Shown here: positions 33,420-45,563 of the stretch, in pieces | How positions within the stretch are numbered: the stretch's first letter is position 1 | Layout: each line of letters opens with the position of its first letter | Source of the DNA: Triticum aestivum | Lineage: Eukaryota > Streptophyta > Magnoliopsida > Poales > Poaceae | Assembly (NCBI RefSeq): GCF_018294505.1 | Contig: NC_057797.1 | Location: 124,563,116 to 124,627,115 of the forward strand | Length of the DNA: 64,000 bases | Reading direction: 5' to 3' | Program-made: the position numbers and the translations under genes | The notes under the pieces: model-generated | Databases searched by the model: none | The model's input: the letters and a program-made list of their open reading frames with translations, nothing else | What the model was told of the DNA's origin: nothing

Positions 33420-34174
33420 GATAGGCCAAACATGGGCCAATAACAAACCGCATGATGGGCCATAAACGGGCTAGATTTGGAATCGTCTGTTCATGGGCTG
33501 ACAATAATAGGCCGTTGTTAATCGTCCGTATTTGATGACATTATGAAAACGGTCCATCGGAGTAACGGGCTGCAAATGGGCCAATTGTAACCGCGGGCTG
33601 AATTTGGCCCACACGCAGAAAGGCTAATGATGGGCCGTAAGTAACTAAATGCTGGTAATGATCCCAAGAATAAATGGGCCCTGAGAAGGCCGAAAGATAA
33701 CACGGGTTGGAAACGGCCCACTGGAATAATGGGCCGTTAATGGGTATAAAGGGGTACACTGTTTGTTGCGGGCCAGATTCACCACGGGTCGTTAATGGGC
33801 CAAGAGTTACAAATGGTCTCGTATGGGCCGAAAGACATCATGGGCCATACATGGGCCGGAAGTTACAATGGGCTGGAATGATATTGGAAGGCCCATATGA
33901 AGCTATTGGGCTTAATTCGGATAGGCCGTAACGGGCCATGAGTTAGCGGGCTGTAAATGGGCTATATACGAAAAGGCCGTTAACAGGCTTTCCGTGGGCC
34001 GGCCCGTTACCTTTTGACCAAGTCAAACAGCTGGCCTTTTCACTGGAATGGGCCTCTGTTGGGTCATGCCACGTGTCGATGTATCATAGGTGCCTCTTCT
34101 CCAATGAATGAATGACATATGTCCCAATGGTGAGCCAACACGTGTTTCCTCGGCCAATGAGAATTTTACACGTG
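33420..34174 (+). repeat. CACTA subterminal region rich in ATGGGCC/GGGCCGT motifs
   Basis: Dispersed copies of ATGGGCC, GGCCCAT, GGGCCGT and GGGCTG occur every 15-40 bp up to about 34010. Beyond that the density falls, and CACGTG-like and CCAATGAG motifs appear (34075-34174). Short repeats in both directions next to the terminus are characteristic of CACTA ends. Reading frames here are by-products of the repeats. Confidence 0.75.
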
Positions 34175-34179
34175 GAAAA

Positions 34180-35910
34180 TGAAGGAAATATGCCCTAGAT
34201 GCAATAATAATGTTATTTATATATCCTTATATCATGATAAATGTTTATTATTCATGCTAGAATTGTATTAATCGGAAACTTAGTACATGTGTGAATACAT
34301 AGACAAACAGAATGTCACTAGAATGCCTTTACTTGACTTGCTCGTTGAATCAAAGATGGTTAAGTTTCCTAGCCATAGACATGAGTTGTCATTTGATTAA
34401 CGGGATCACATCATTAGAGAATGATGTGATTGACTTGACCCATTCCGTTAGCTTAGCACTTGGTCGTTTTAGTTTACTGCTATTGCTTTCTTCATGACTT
34501 ATACATGTTCCTATGACTATGAGATTATGCAACCCCCGATTACCAGAGGAACACTTTGTGTGCTACCAAACGTCACAACGTAACTAGGTGATTATAAAGG
34601 TGCTCTACAGGTGTCTCTGATGGTACTTGTTGAGTTGGCATAGATCGAGATTAGGATTTGTCACTCCAATTGTCGGAGAGGTATCTCTAGGCCCTCTCGG
34701 TAATGCACATCACTATAAGACTTGGAAGCAATGCAACTAATGAGTTAGTTGCGGGATGATGCATTATGTAACGAGTAAATAGACTTTCCGGTAACGAGAT
34801 TGAACTAGGTATTGAGATACCGACGATCGAATCTCGGACAAGTAACATACCGATGACAAAAGGAACAACGTATGTTGGTATGCGGTTTGACCGATAAAGA
34901 TCTTCGTAGAATATGTAGGAACCAATATGAGCATCCAGGTTCCGCTATTGGTTATTGACCGGAGACGTGTCTAGGTCATGTCTACATAGTTCTCGAACCC
35001 GTAGGGTCCGCACGCTTAAACTTTTGTGACGATCGGTATTATGAGTTTATGTGTTTCGATGTAATGAAGGTAGTCCGGAGTCCCGGATGAGATCGGGGAC
35101 ATGACGAGGAGTCTTGAAATGGTCGAGACGTAAAGATCGATATATGGGACGACTATATTCGGACATCGGAAAGGTTCCGAGTGATTCGGGTATTTTTCGG
35201 AGTACCGGAGAGTTATGGGAATTCGTCGAGGAGTATATGGGCCTTATTGGCATTTAGGGGAAAGAGAGAGGAGAGGCTGCGCCCCCCCCCCCCAAGGCCT
35301 AGTTCGAATTGGACTAGGGGGAGGGGCAGCACCCCCTCCTTCCTTCTCTTCTCTTTTCCCTTTCATTCCCTCCTACTCCTACTACATGGAAGGGGGGAAT
35401 CCTACTCCCGGTGGGAGTAGGACTCCCCAGGGCGCGCCATAGTAGAGGGCCGGCCCTCCCCCTCCTCCACTCCTTTATATATGGGGAGGGGGACACCCCA
35501 TGTAGACACACAAGTTGATCATTGATCTTTTAGCCGTGTGCGGTGCCCCCCTCCACCATAATCCACCTCGGTCATATCATAGCGGTGCTTAGGCGAAGCC
35601 TTGCATTGGTAGCTTCATCAACAACGTCATCACGCCCGTGTTGACGAAGCTCTCCCTCGAAGCTCTACTGGATCGCGAGTTCATGGGACGTAACCGAGCT
35701 GAACGTGTGTAGATCGCGGAGGTGCCGTACGTTTGGTACTGAGGATCGGTCGATCGTGAAGACGTACGACTACATCAACCACGTTGTCATAACGCTTCCG
35801 CTTTTGGTCTACGAGGGTACGTGGATGACACTCTCCCCTCTCATTGCTATGCATCACCATGATCTTGCGTATGCGTAGGAAATTTTTCGAAATTACTGCG
35901 TTCCCCAACA
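34180..35910 (+). repeat. 5' LTR of plus-strand Angela
   Basis: TGAAGGAAATATGCCCTAGA to TTCCCCAACA. TATA signal TTTATATAT at about 35475-35482, after a run of ten or more C at 35282-35293. The frames at 35181-35511 are low-complexity shadows. Confidence 0.9.
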
Positions 35911-37130
35911 GTGGCATCCGAGCCAGGTATATACATATTGCTTGTTGTCACTAGTTGATTCTTGATTCAGCGGCATTGTTGGATGAAGCGGCTCAGACCG
36001 ACATTGCGCGTACGCTTAAGCGGGACTGGTTCTACCGACGTGCTTCGCACATAGGTGGCTAGTGGGTGTCTGTTTCTCCAGCTTTAGTTCAATCGGTTTC
36101 AATGAACAGGGTTCTTTTTGAAGATCAAAAAGCAATCACTATACTACGTTGTGCTTTTTGATGCGTAGGTAAGAAAATTTCTTGCTCAGCCTGTAGCAGC
36201 CACGTAAAACTTGCAACAACAAAGTAGAAGACATCTAACTTGTTTTTGCAGGGCATGTTGTGATGTGATATGGTCAAGACGTGATGAGATATAAATTGTT
36301 GTATGAGATGATCATGTTTTGTTGAAGTTATCGGCAACTGGCATCAGGCTTATGGTTGTCTCTTTATTGCATAAGATGCATGCGCCAAATAATTGCTTTA
36401 CTTTATCGCTATGCGATAGCAATTGTTGCAAGAGCAATAGTTGGCGAGACGACCATGTGACGACACATTGATAGAGATCAATATGATGGAGATCATGGTG
36501 TCATGCCGGTGGGGATAGAGATCATGACGGTACTTTGGAGATGGAGATCAAAGGCGCAAATGATGATGGCCATATCATGTTACATATTTTGATTGCATGT
36601 GATGTTTATCCTTTATGCATCTTATTTTGCTTAGTTCGGAAGTAGCATTATAAGATGATCTCTCACTAAATTTCAAGGTACAAGTGGTCTCCCTGAGTAT
36701 GCACCGTTGCCAAAGTTCGTCGTGCCGAGACACCACGTGATGATCGGGTGTGATAAGCTCTACGTTCACATACAATGGGTGCAAGCCAGTTTTGCACACG
36801 CAGAAATACTCGGATTAAACTTGACAAGCCTAGCATATGCAGATATGGCCTCGGAACACTGAGACCGAAAGGTCGAGCGTGAATCATATAGTAGATATGA
36901 TCAACATAGTGATGTTCACCATTAAAAACTACTCCATTTCACGTGATGATCGAACATATGGTTTAGTTGATATGGATCACGTGATCACTTAGATGATTAG
37001 AGGGATGTCTATCTAAGTGGGAGTTCTTTAGTAATATGATTAAATTGAACTTTAATTTATCATGAACTTAGTCCTGATAGTGTTTGCATATCTATATTGT
37101 AGATCAATTGCTTCCGATGTAGCTCCTTGT
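35911..37130 (+). other. Primer site and 5' leader of plus-strand Angela
   Basis: GTGGCATCCGAGCCAGG directly follows the LTR and is the initiator-tRNA-Met-type primer site. The remaining ~1.2 kb is untranslated leader, collinear with 20808-22042 reversed. No gene seen. Confidence 0.7.
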
Positions 37131-40100
37131 TTATTTTTGATATGTTCCTAGAGAAAAATAAGTTGAAAGATATTAGTAGCAATGATACGAACTAGCTCCG
37201 TGATCTGAGGGTTATCCTCATTGCTGCATAGAAGTATTATGTCATTGATGCACCGCTAGGTGACAGACCTATTGTAGGAGCATATACAGACATTATGAAC
37301 GTTTGAGAAAGCTCGGTACGATGACTACTTGATAGTTTAGTGCACCATGCTTTACGGCTTAGAACTGGGACGTCAAAAACGTTTTGAATGCCATGGAGCA
37401 TATAAGATGTTCCAATAGCTAAAATTGGTATTTCAGACTCATGCCCGAGTCGAGAGGTATGAGACCTCTGACAAGTACTTTGCCTATAAGATGGAGGAGA
37501 ATAGCTCAACCAGTGAGCATGTGCTCAGATTATCTGAGTACTACAATCACTTGAATCAAGTGGGAGTTAATCTTCCAGATAAGATAGTGATTGACAGAGT
37601 TCTCTAGTCACTATCACCAAGTTAATAGAACTTTGTGATGAACTATAATATGCAAGGGATAACAGAAACGATTCCCAAGCTCTTCGTGATGCTGAAATCG
37701 ACGAAGGTAGAAATCAATAAAAGCATCAAGTGTTGATGGTTGAAAAGACCACTAGTTTCAAGAAAAATGGCAAGGGAAAGAAAGGGAACTTCAAGAATAA
37801 TGGCAAGCAAGTTGCCACTCTCATAAAGAAGCCCAAAGCTAGACCCAAGCCTGAAACTGAGTGCTTCTACTGCAAAGGAAATGGTCACTGGAAGTGGAAC
37901 TGCCCTAGATACTTGGCGAATAAGAAGGATGGAAAAGTGAACAAAGGTATATTTGATATACATGATGTATACTTTACTAGTATTTATAGCAAACCCCTTG
38001 GTATTTAATACTGGTTCCGTTGCTAAAAGTAGTAACTCAAAACGGGAGTTGCAAAATAAACAAAAGACTAGTTGAGGGCGAGGTGACGATGTGTGTTGGA
38101 AGTAATTCCAAAGGTTGATAAGATGACCATCGCACACTCTCTTTACCTTCGGGATTAGTGTTGAACCTAAAATAAATGTTATTTGGTGTTTGCGTTGAGC
38201 ATAATATGATTGTATCATGTTTATTGCAATACGGTTATTCATTTAAGTCAAAGAATAATTGTTATTCTGTTGACATGAATAAAACCTTTTTTGGTCATAC
38301 ACCCATGGTGAATGGTTTATTGAATCTCGATCATAGTGATACACATATTAATAATATTGAAGCCAAAAGATGCAAAGTTAATAATGATAGTGCAACTTAT
38401 TTGTGGCACTGCCATTTAGGTCATATTGGTGTAAAGCGCATGAAGAAAACCCATGCTGATGGGCTTTTGGAATCACATGATTATGAATAAGTTGATGCTT
38501 GCGAACCATGCCTCATGGGCAACAAGACTGAGACTCCGTTCTCCGGAACAATGGAGCGAGCAACAGACTTGTTGGAAATAATACATACTGATGTATGCAG
38601 TCCGATGAGTGTTGAGGCTCGCGGCAGGTATTGTTATTTTTTGACCTTCACAGATGCTTTGAGTAAGATATGGGTATATCTTCTTGATGAAACATAAGTC
38701 TGAAACATTTGAAAAGTTCAAATAATTTCAGAGTGAAGTGGAAAATCATCGTAACAAGAAAAAAAGTTTCTATGATCTGATCGTGGAGGAGAATATTTGA
38801 GTTACGAGTTTGGTCTTCATTTGAAACAATGCGGAATAGTTTCGCAACACACGCCACCTGGAACACCATAGCGTAATGGTGTGTCTGAACATCGTAATTG
38901 TACTTCATTAGATATCGTGCAACCTATGATGTTTCTTACCAATTTACCACTATCATTTTGGGGTTATGCATTAGAGACAGCTGCATTCACATTAAATAGG
39001 GAACCATCTAAATCTGTTGAGATGACACCATATGAACTGTGGTTTGGCAAGAAACCAAAGTTGTCGTTTCTTAAAGTTTGGGGTTGCGATGCTTGTGTGA
39101 AAAAGTTTCATCCTGATAAGCTCAAACCCAAATCGGAGAAATGTGTCTTCATAGGATACCCAAAGGAGGCAGTTGGGTACACCTTCTATCACAGATCTGA
39201 AGGCAAGACATTCATTGCTTAGAATGGATCCTTTCTAGAGAAGGAGTTTGTCTCAAAAGAAGTGAGTGGGAGGAAAGTAGAACTTGCTGAGGTAACAGTA
39301 CCTGCTCCCTTATTGGAAAGTAGTTCATCACAGAAATCTATTCATGTGACTCCTACACCAATTAGTGAGGAAGCTAATGATGATGATAATGTAACTTCAG
39401 ATCAAGTTACTACCGAACCTCGTAGGTCAACCAGAGTGAGATCCACACCAGAGTGGTATGATAATCAAGTTGTGGATGTCATGTTACTTGACCATGACGA
39501 ACCTTCGAACTATGAGGAAGCGATGATGAGCCCATATTCCGCGAAATGGCTTGAGGCCATGAAATCTGAGATGGGATCCATGTATGAGAACAAAGTATGG
39601 ACTTTGATTGACTTGCCCGGTGATCGGTGAGTCATTAAGAATAAATGGATCTTCAAGAGGAAGACGGACGCTGATAGTAGTGTTACTATCTACAAAGCTC
39701 GAATTGTCGCAAAATGTTTTCAACAAGTTCAAGGTGTTGACTACGATGAGATTTTCTCACTCGTATCGATGCTTAAAAGTCTGTCTGAATCACGTTAGCA
39801 GTTGCCACATTTTATGAAATCTGGCAAATGGATGTCAAAACTATATTCCTTCATGGATTTCTTAAAAGAAGAGTTGTATATGATGCAACCAGAAGGTTTT
39901 GTCGATCCTAAAGGTGATAACAAAGTGAGCATGCTCCAGCGATCCATCTATGGACTGGTGTAAGCATCTCGGAGTTGGAATATATGCTTTGATAAAGTGA
40001 TCAAAGCATATGGTTTTATACAGACTTGCGGTGAAGCCTATTTTTACAAGAAAGTGAGTGGGAGCACTACAACATTTCTGATAAGTATATGTGAATGACA

Positions 40101-40760
40101 TATTGTTGATCGGAAATAATGTAGAATTTTCTAAAAAGCATAAAGGAGTGTTTGAAAAGAGTTTTTCAAAGAAAGACCTCGATGAAGCTGCTTACACATT
40201 GAGCATCAAGATCTATAGAGATATATCAAGACGCTTGATAAGTTTTTTCAATGAGTTCATACCTTGACAAGATTTTGAAGTAGTTCAAAATGGAACAGTC
40301 AAAGAAGGAGTTCTTGTCTGTGTTGCAAGGTGTGAAGTTGAGTAAAGACTCAAAACCCGACCACAGCAGAAAAATAGAAATAGAATGAAATATCATTCCC
40401 TATACCTCAGTCATAGGTTCTATAAACAATGCTATGTTATTTACCAGTCCAATTGTATATCTTAGCATCTTTCTGGCGAAGGAGTAGAATAGTGATCTAG
40501 GAGTAGATCACTGGACAGTGGTCAAAATTATCCTTAGAGGACTAAGGAAATATTTCTCGGTTATGGAGGTGATAAAAGAGTTCGTCATAAAGAGTTACGT
40601 CGATGCAAGCTTTTTACATCGATCTAGATGACTCTAAGCCTCGATCTGTATACATATTGAAAGTGGGAGCAATTATCTCGAGTAGCTCCGTGCAGAGCAT
40701 TGTAGACATAGAAATTTGCAAAATACACACGGATCTGAATGTTGCAGACCCGTAGACTAA
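37131..40760 (+). pseudogene. Degenerate Angela polyprotein (gag, protease, integrase, reverse transcriptase, RNase H)
   Basis: Domain order is kept but frames change often. Gag remnants are at about 37130-37720 (MEENSSTSEHVLRLSEYYNH). The zinc knuckle is at 37850-37915 (CFYCKGNGHWKWNCPRY, all Cys and His present). A protease and GAG-pre-integrase region follows (37985-38490; LWHCHLGHIGVKRMKKTH). Integrase is at 38570-39220 (HTDVCSPM, SEHRN in place of the usual NGVSE-RN context, KCVFIGYPKE), with the linker at 39262-39600. Reverse transcriptase is at 39600-40110 and only partly readable (WQMDVK near 39830). RNase H is nearly unreadable to about 40760 (HTDLNVADP). More than a dozen stops and several frameshifts were seen. 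It retains the protease region that the minus-strand copy has lost. Confidence 0.85.
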
Positions 40761-40909
40761 AATTCTCTCACAAGCAAAACATGATCACTCTTTGGGTGTT
40801 AATCACATAGCGATGTGAACTAGATTATTTACTCTAGTAAACCCTTTGGATATTAGCCACATGGAGATGTGAACTAATCACATAAAGATGTGAACTGGAT
40901 TATTGACTC

Positions 40910-40926
40910 TAGTGCAAGTGGGAGAC
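40910..40926 (+). other. Polypurine tract of plus-strand Angela
   Basis: AGTGCAAGTGGGAGAC immediately before the 3' LTR; plus-strand primer for reverse transcription. Confidence 0.7.
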
Positions 40927-42647
40927 TGAAGGAAATATGCCCTAAAGGCAATAATAATGTTATTTATATTTCCTTATATCATGATAAATGTTTATAATTC
41001 ATGCTAGAATTGTATTAATCGAAAACTTAGTACATGTGTGAATACATAGACAAACAGAATGTCACTAGTATGCCTCTACTTGACTTGCTTGTTGAATCAA
41101 AGATGGTTAAGTTTCCTAGCCATAGACATGAGTTGTCATTTGATTAACAGGATCACATCATTAGAGAATGATGTGATTGACTTGGCCCATTATGTTATCT
41201 TAGCACTTGATAGTTTTAGTTTACTGCTATTGCTTACTTCATGACTTATACATGTTCCTATGACTATGAGATTATGCAACTCCCGATTACCGGAGGAACA
41301 CTTTGTGTGCTACCAAACATCACAATGTAACTGGGTGATTATAAATGTGCTCTACAGGTGTCTCCGATGGTACTTGTTGAGTTGGCATAGATCTAGATTA
41401 GGATTTGTCACTCCGATTGTCGGTGAGGTATCGTTGGGCCCTCTCGGTAATGCACATCACTATAAGCCTTGCAAGCAATGCAACTGATGAGTTAGTTGCG
41501 GGATGATGCATTACGGAACGAGTAAATAGACTTTCCGGTAACGAGACTGAACTAGGTATTGAGATACCGACGATCGAATCTCAGACAAGTAACATACCGA
41601 TGACAAAAGGAACAACATATGTTGTTATGCAGTTTGATCGATAAAGATCTTCGTAGAATATGTAGGAACCAATATGAGCATCCAGGTTCCGCTATTTTTT
41701 ATTGACCGGAGACGTGTCTCGGTCATGTCTACATAGTTCTCGAACCCGTAGGGTCCGCACGCTTAAACTTTTGTGACGATCGGTATTATGAGTTTATGTG
41801 TTTTGATGTACTGAAGGTAGTTCGGAGTCCAGATGAGATCGGGGACATGACGAGGAGTCTCGAAATGGTCGAACGTAAAGATCGATATATTTGACGACTA
41901 TATTCAGACATCGGAAAGGTTCCGAGTGATTTGGGTATTTTTCGGAGTACTAGGAAGTTACGGGAATTCATCGGGGAGTTTACGGGCCATATTGGACTTT
42001 AGGGGAAAGAGAGAGGAGAGGTTGTGCCCCCCCCCCAAGGCCTAGTACGAATTGGACTAGGGGAGGGGCAGCGCCCCCTCCTTCCTTCTCTTCTCTTTTC
42101 CCTTACCTTCGCTCCTACTCCTACTACATGGAAGGGGGAATCCTACTCCCGATGGGAGTAGGACTCCCCAGGGCGCGTCGTAGTAGAGGGTCGGCCCTCC
42201 CCCTCCTCCACTCCTTTATATACGGGGAGGGGGCACCCCATGGAGACACACAAGTTGATCATTGATCTTTTAGCCGTGTGTGGTGCCCCCCACCACCATA
42301 ATCAACCTCGCTCATATCGTAGCGGTGCTTAGGCGAAGCCCTGCGTCGGTAGCTTCATCAACATCGTCATCACGTCGTCGTGCTGATGAAGCTCTCCCTT
42401 GAAGCTCTACGAAGAGTTCACGGGACGTCACCGAGCTGAACGTGTGCAGATCGCAGAGGTATCATACGTTCGGTACTGAGGATCGGTCGATCGTGAAGAC
42501 ATATGACTACATCAACTGCGTTGTCATAACGCTTCCGCTTTCGGTCTACGAGGGTACGTGGACGACACTCTCCCCTCTCGTTGCTATGCATCACCATGAT
42601 CTTGTGTGTGCGTAGGAAATTTTTTGAAATTACTATGTTCCCCAACA
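40927..42647 (+). repeat. 3' LTR of plus-strand Angela
   Basis: TGAAGGAAATATGCCCTAAA to TTCCCCAACA, 1721 bp. TATA signal TTTATATA at about 42215-42222. It differs from the 5' LTR by scattered substitutions and small indels. Flanked by GAAAA. Confidence 0.9.
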
Positions 42648-42652
42648 GAAAA

Positions 42653-42966
42653 TCCTCATTGGTCCGGGTTGTTAGCGGGTTATCGGATCCAAAACCGAAC
42701 CCGATAGCTTAACGGCGTCCCGTTACGGTGGATGCCACGTGTCGGTCACCCTTGACGAAAGCACTTCCATGACACGCGATTTATCGTCATGGAAGTGGAA
42801 ACTTCCGTGATGATAATTTTTGGTAATGTCATGGAACACTTCTACAACAGCACATGTATGACTATCTTGATTCTGTCATAAATTTGTCATGGATGTACAT
42901 GCATGAAAGAAAACGTGACCTACTGTAACAAACACGTATCATCACGGACGTGTATTTTTTGTAGTG
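42653..42966 (+). repeat. CACTA right terminal region
   Basis: Continues the CACTA subterminal sequence after the Angela insertion. Contains a perfect 12-bp stem (CACTTCCATGAC, 42762-42773, with GTCATGGAAGTG, 42786-42797; 12-base loop). An inverted pair follows, CTTCCGTGATGATA near 42800 against TATCATCACGGAC near 42940. The terminus is TGTAGTG at 42966. Terminal TTTTTTGTAGTG corresponds to CACTACAAAAAA on the other strand. Confidence 0.8.
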
Positions 42967-43729
42967 TTTACACATGAGTGTATACAAATTTCCTACATTG
43001 TCCTAAATTTTAAGAATTTTTGGAGTTACAGAAGTATGGTCTAAGTCCATATTACTACAGATTGTTCTGTTTTTAACAGATTCTGTTTTCTTTGCATTGT
43101 GTGCTTATTTTGATGAATCTATGGATTGCATAAGGGGTATAAGCCATGTAAAGTTTGAATAGAGTAGGTATAATGCAATAATAAAATATTAATGGGTTTC
43201 CAACAGTACTTAAAGTGGTGATTTATTTTATTATACTAACGGGTCTCATGAAGGCTTTTGTTAAGTTTTGTGGGATTGAAGTTTTCAAGTTTTAGGTGAG
43301 ATCACGATGGATGAAGGAATAAGGAGTGAAAAGAGCCTAATATTGGGGATTCCCATGGCACCCCAAGGTAATATGCAAGGAGTACCAAGCAACTAAGCTT
43401 GGGGATGCCCCGGAAGGCACCCCCTCTTTCTTCCAATGACCATCGGTAATTTTACTTGGAGCTATATTTTTATTCGTCGCATATCATAAGTTTTGCTTGG
43501 GGAGTCTTGTATTATATGAGTATTTGCTTGTTTTTCTTTTTAGTTTGTCACAATCATCCTTGCTGGACACACCTATTTGAGAGATCCATAATGATGCTAC
43601 GATTTGTTAGAATTGCTCTTTGTGGTTCACTTAAATTTTTTGAGCTATGGAATTGCTCTAGTACTTCACTTATATAGTATTTTTTATTTTTCTACCACAT
43701 TGGTGGTTTTATTATTGAAGAAATTTTTC

Positions 43730-43925
43730 TCTCATGCTTCACTTAGATTATTTTGATAGTTAGTAAAATTTGGAAGAAATGCTCTCATGCTTCACTTAGA
43801 TTATTTTGAGAGTTAGTCAAATTTTAAAGAAATATCCTCTCATGCTTCACTTAGATTATTTTGAGCGATGAAAATTTTGAAGAAATATTTATGCTCTTGT
43901 GCTTCACTTAAACTTGTTTGATAGC
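43730..43925 (+). repeat. Tandem CTCTCATGCTTCACTTAGAT units in Athila-type internal region
   Basis: Imperfect units of roughly 60-65 bp begin with CTCTCATGCTTCACTTAGAT near 43730, 43781 and 43837, with a fourth degenerate one near 43895. Element 1-3780 has a looser version around 360-450. Confidence 0.55.
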
Positions 43926-45228
43926 TTGTTAGTAGAATTGGAAAAATATGAATCTAGCCCCGAAGTGATAGATATTGAAGGCGGAAATAATAAAAACTTT
44001 CATGAAGATAATTGGATATTATAAATTTGATTCCTTGTAATAGTTTTTGAGATATGGAGATGGTAATATGTGAGTCATCTTGGTGAGTAATTGTGCTTTA
44101 GTAGGAATATTGGTGTTAAGGTTTGTGATTCCCTACGCAAGAAAGTCAATAGTTATGCAATGAAGTCACATCCTACTTGTGGTGCATTATTCAATGTTAG
44201 TTATGTGTAACGATTGTTTTTGTTTCTTGGTTGGTCGCTTCTCAATCTATTTGCTAGCCTTCATTTGTACTAAGTGAGAATACTGCTTGTGCATCCAACT
44301 CCTTAAACCCAAAGTTGTGCCAAATGAGTCCACCATACCTACCTATATGCGGTATTTCCATGTCGTTCCAAGTAAATTTGTATGTGCCAACTCTAATTTT
44401 CAAAATGAATTTCCTTGTTGTTTGACCGTACCGCTCATGAAGCAGCAGGGGGTGACTAATATTTTCCATGCTCGGAAGATTATTATCAAGATGAGTGTTT
44501 ATTCACTTGTCATTGCACAAGAGTGTGGCAGATAATAAGGATGCCCAGTTCGGAAATGAAAAAAAATGTTGTCAACAATAAATTCCTTAGAAATTGTTGG
44601 TATGGAAGGCACTCGTGGATACGAATAGCCATGGATTGTGTAAGAATGGTGGAAAAGGAAATAAACTTAATTTTATGTTTGGGAACCGCCTATGATTTAT
44701 CTAGAATGGAAGATATTGTGAATTCTCGGTCGTTTTCTTTGACAGGAAAAGCATGCCTCTCAAAACAATTTTATCTCTCAATTTAAGCTTTGAGCTCTGG
44801 CACCTCTACAAATCTCTGCTTCCCTCTGCGAAGGGCCTATCTATTTACTTTTATGCAATTTTTATTTTTATTTGAGTCTCCATCTTCTCTTACAAATCAC
44901 CAACTAGGGAACACTATTATCATACTTGTGCATTGGATATAGCTAATATTTGAGTGTGTTTCATGAATGGATCAATGGTTGATCATAATGGGTTAGGGAT
45001 AGATTTCTTTATCATTGATATTTTGAAAAACATGGTTGCTTGTTGATATGCTTGAGCATTGATGTCCTCATGTCAATTATAGACTATTTCTTTGAATCAT
45101 CTAAATCCAGATGTCCATGCTACAAAAGAAAAGAATATGATGAACATGTTATGCAGCACACCACATGAAAAATTCTATTTTTATCATTTACCTGCTCGAG
45201 GACGAGCAGGAATAAAGCTTGGGGATGC

Positions 45229-45563
45229 TCATACGTCTCCAACGTATCTGTAATTTTTTGATGGTTCCATGTTGTTATATTATCAATCTTGGATGTTTTA
45301 TATACATTTACTTGCAACTTTTAATTTTTTGGGACTAACCTATTGACATAGTGCCAAGTGTCAGTTGTTGTTTTGTGCTTGCTTTTTACTTTGTAGAATA
45401 TCAATAATAAACGAAGTCCAAATGCCATGAAACTTTTTGGAAATTTTTTTCTGGCAGGAAGACACCCATGAGGCATCTGGAGGGCATGAGGGGACACCCG
45501 TGGGGGCCACTAGGCACCAGGGCGCGCCAGGGGCCTCCGGCACGCCCTGGCGGGTAGTGGGGT
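45229..45563 (+). repeat. Broken 5' part of Athila-type LTR
   Basis: Matches the first third of the LTR at 2209-3780. The terminal TG is TC here (TCATACGTCTCC). It ends abruptly at about 45563, where LARD LTR sequence starts, so the rest of the LTR has been lost. Confidence 0.7.

Larger units (their letters stand above)
34180..42647 (+). mobile_element. Angela/BARE-1-type Copia retrotransposon, plus strand
   Basis: Full-length 8468-bp element with target duplication GAAAA (34175-34179 and 42648-42652) inside the CACTA subterminal region. LTRs are 1731 bp (34180-35910) and 1721 bp (40927-42647). Primer site at 35911 and polypurine tract before 40927 are intact in outline. The polyprotein is heavily broken. 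It is opposite in direction to the Angela copy at 6429-32872 and has many more lesions, so it is probably older. Confidence 0.9.
3781..42966 (+). mobile_element. CACTA-type DNA transposon, 5' end outside window, carrying two Angela retrotransposons
   Basis: The right end is TGTAGTG at 42960-42966, the reverse complement of the CACTACA terminus of CACTA (En/Spm-like) transposons. It is preceded by a subterminal region with many short repeats in both orientations, which is the family hallmark. A multi-exon gene ending at 32956 reads toward this end. Removing the two Angela insertions at their target duplications rejoins the sequence cleanly. The left terminus and the main transposase gene are not present. 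They should lie upstream, beyond the Athila element at 1-3780 that appears to have inserted here. The subfamily is not named. Confidence 0.8.
42967..45563 (+). mobile_element. Athila-type Gypsy fragment (Sabrina/WHAM-like) that received the CACTA element
   Basis: Internal non-coding 3' region (42967-45228) followed by the first ~335 bp of an LTR (45229-45563). Collinear with 1-2500: shared GAGTGAAAAGAGCCTAA, CTTGGGGATGCCC(C)GGAAGGCA, and CTGCTCGAGGACGAGCAGG just before the LTR. The CACTA terminus abuts it at 42966. A run of CTCTCATGCTTCACTTAGAT units around 43730-43920 is a local tandem repeat. No coding domain was seen; the 87-aa and 82-aa frames at 44287-44786 look incidental. Confidence 0.7.

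Noticed and set aside
33264..33931. Frames of 60-74 aa such as repeated RRPID-like residues
   Set aside because: Direct translation of the 27-bp and GGCCCAT repeats in the CACTA end.
35181..35511. Frames of 65-79 aa in the plus-strand Angela LTR
   Set aside because: Same low-complexity LTR tract as above, with a C homopolymer; not genes.
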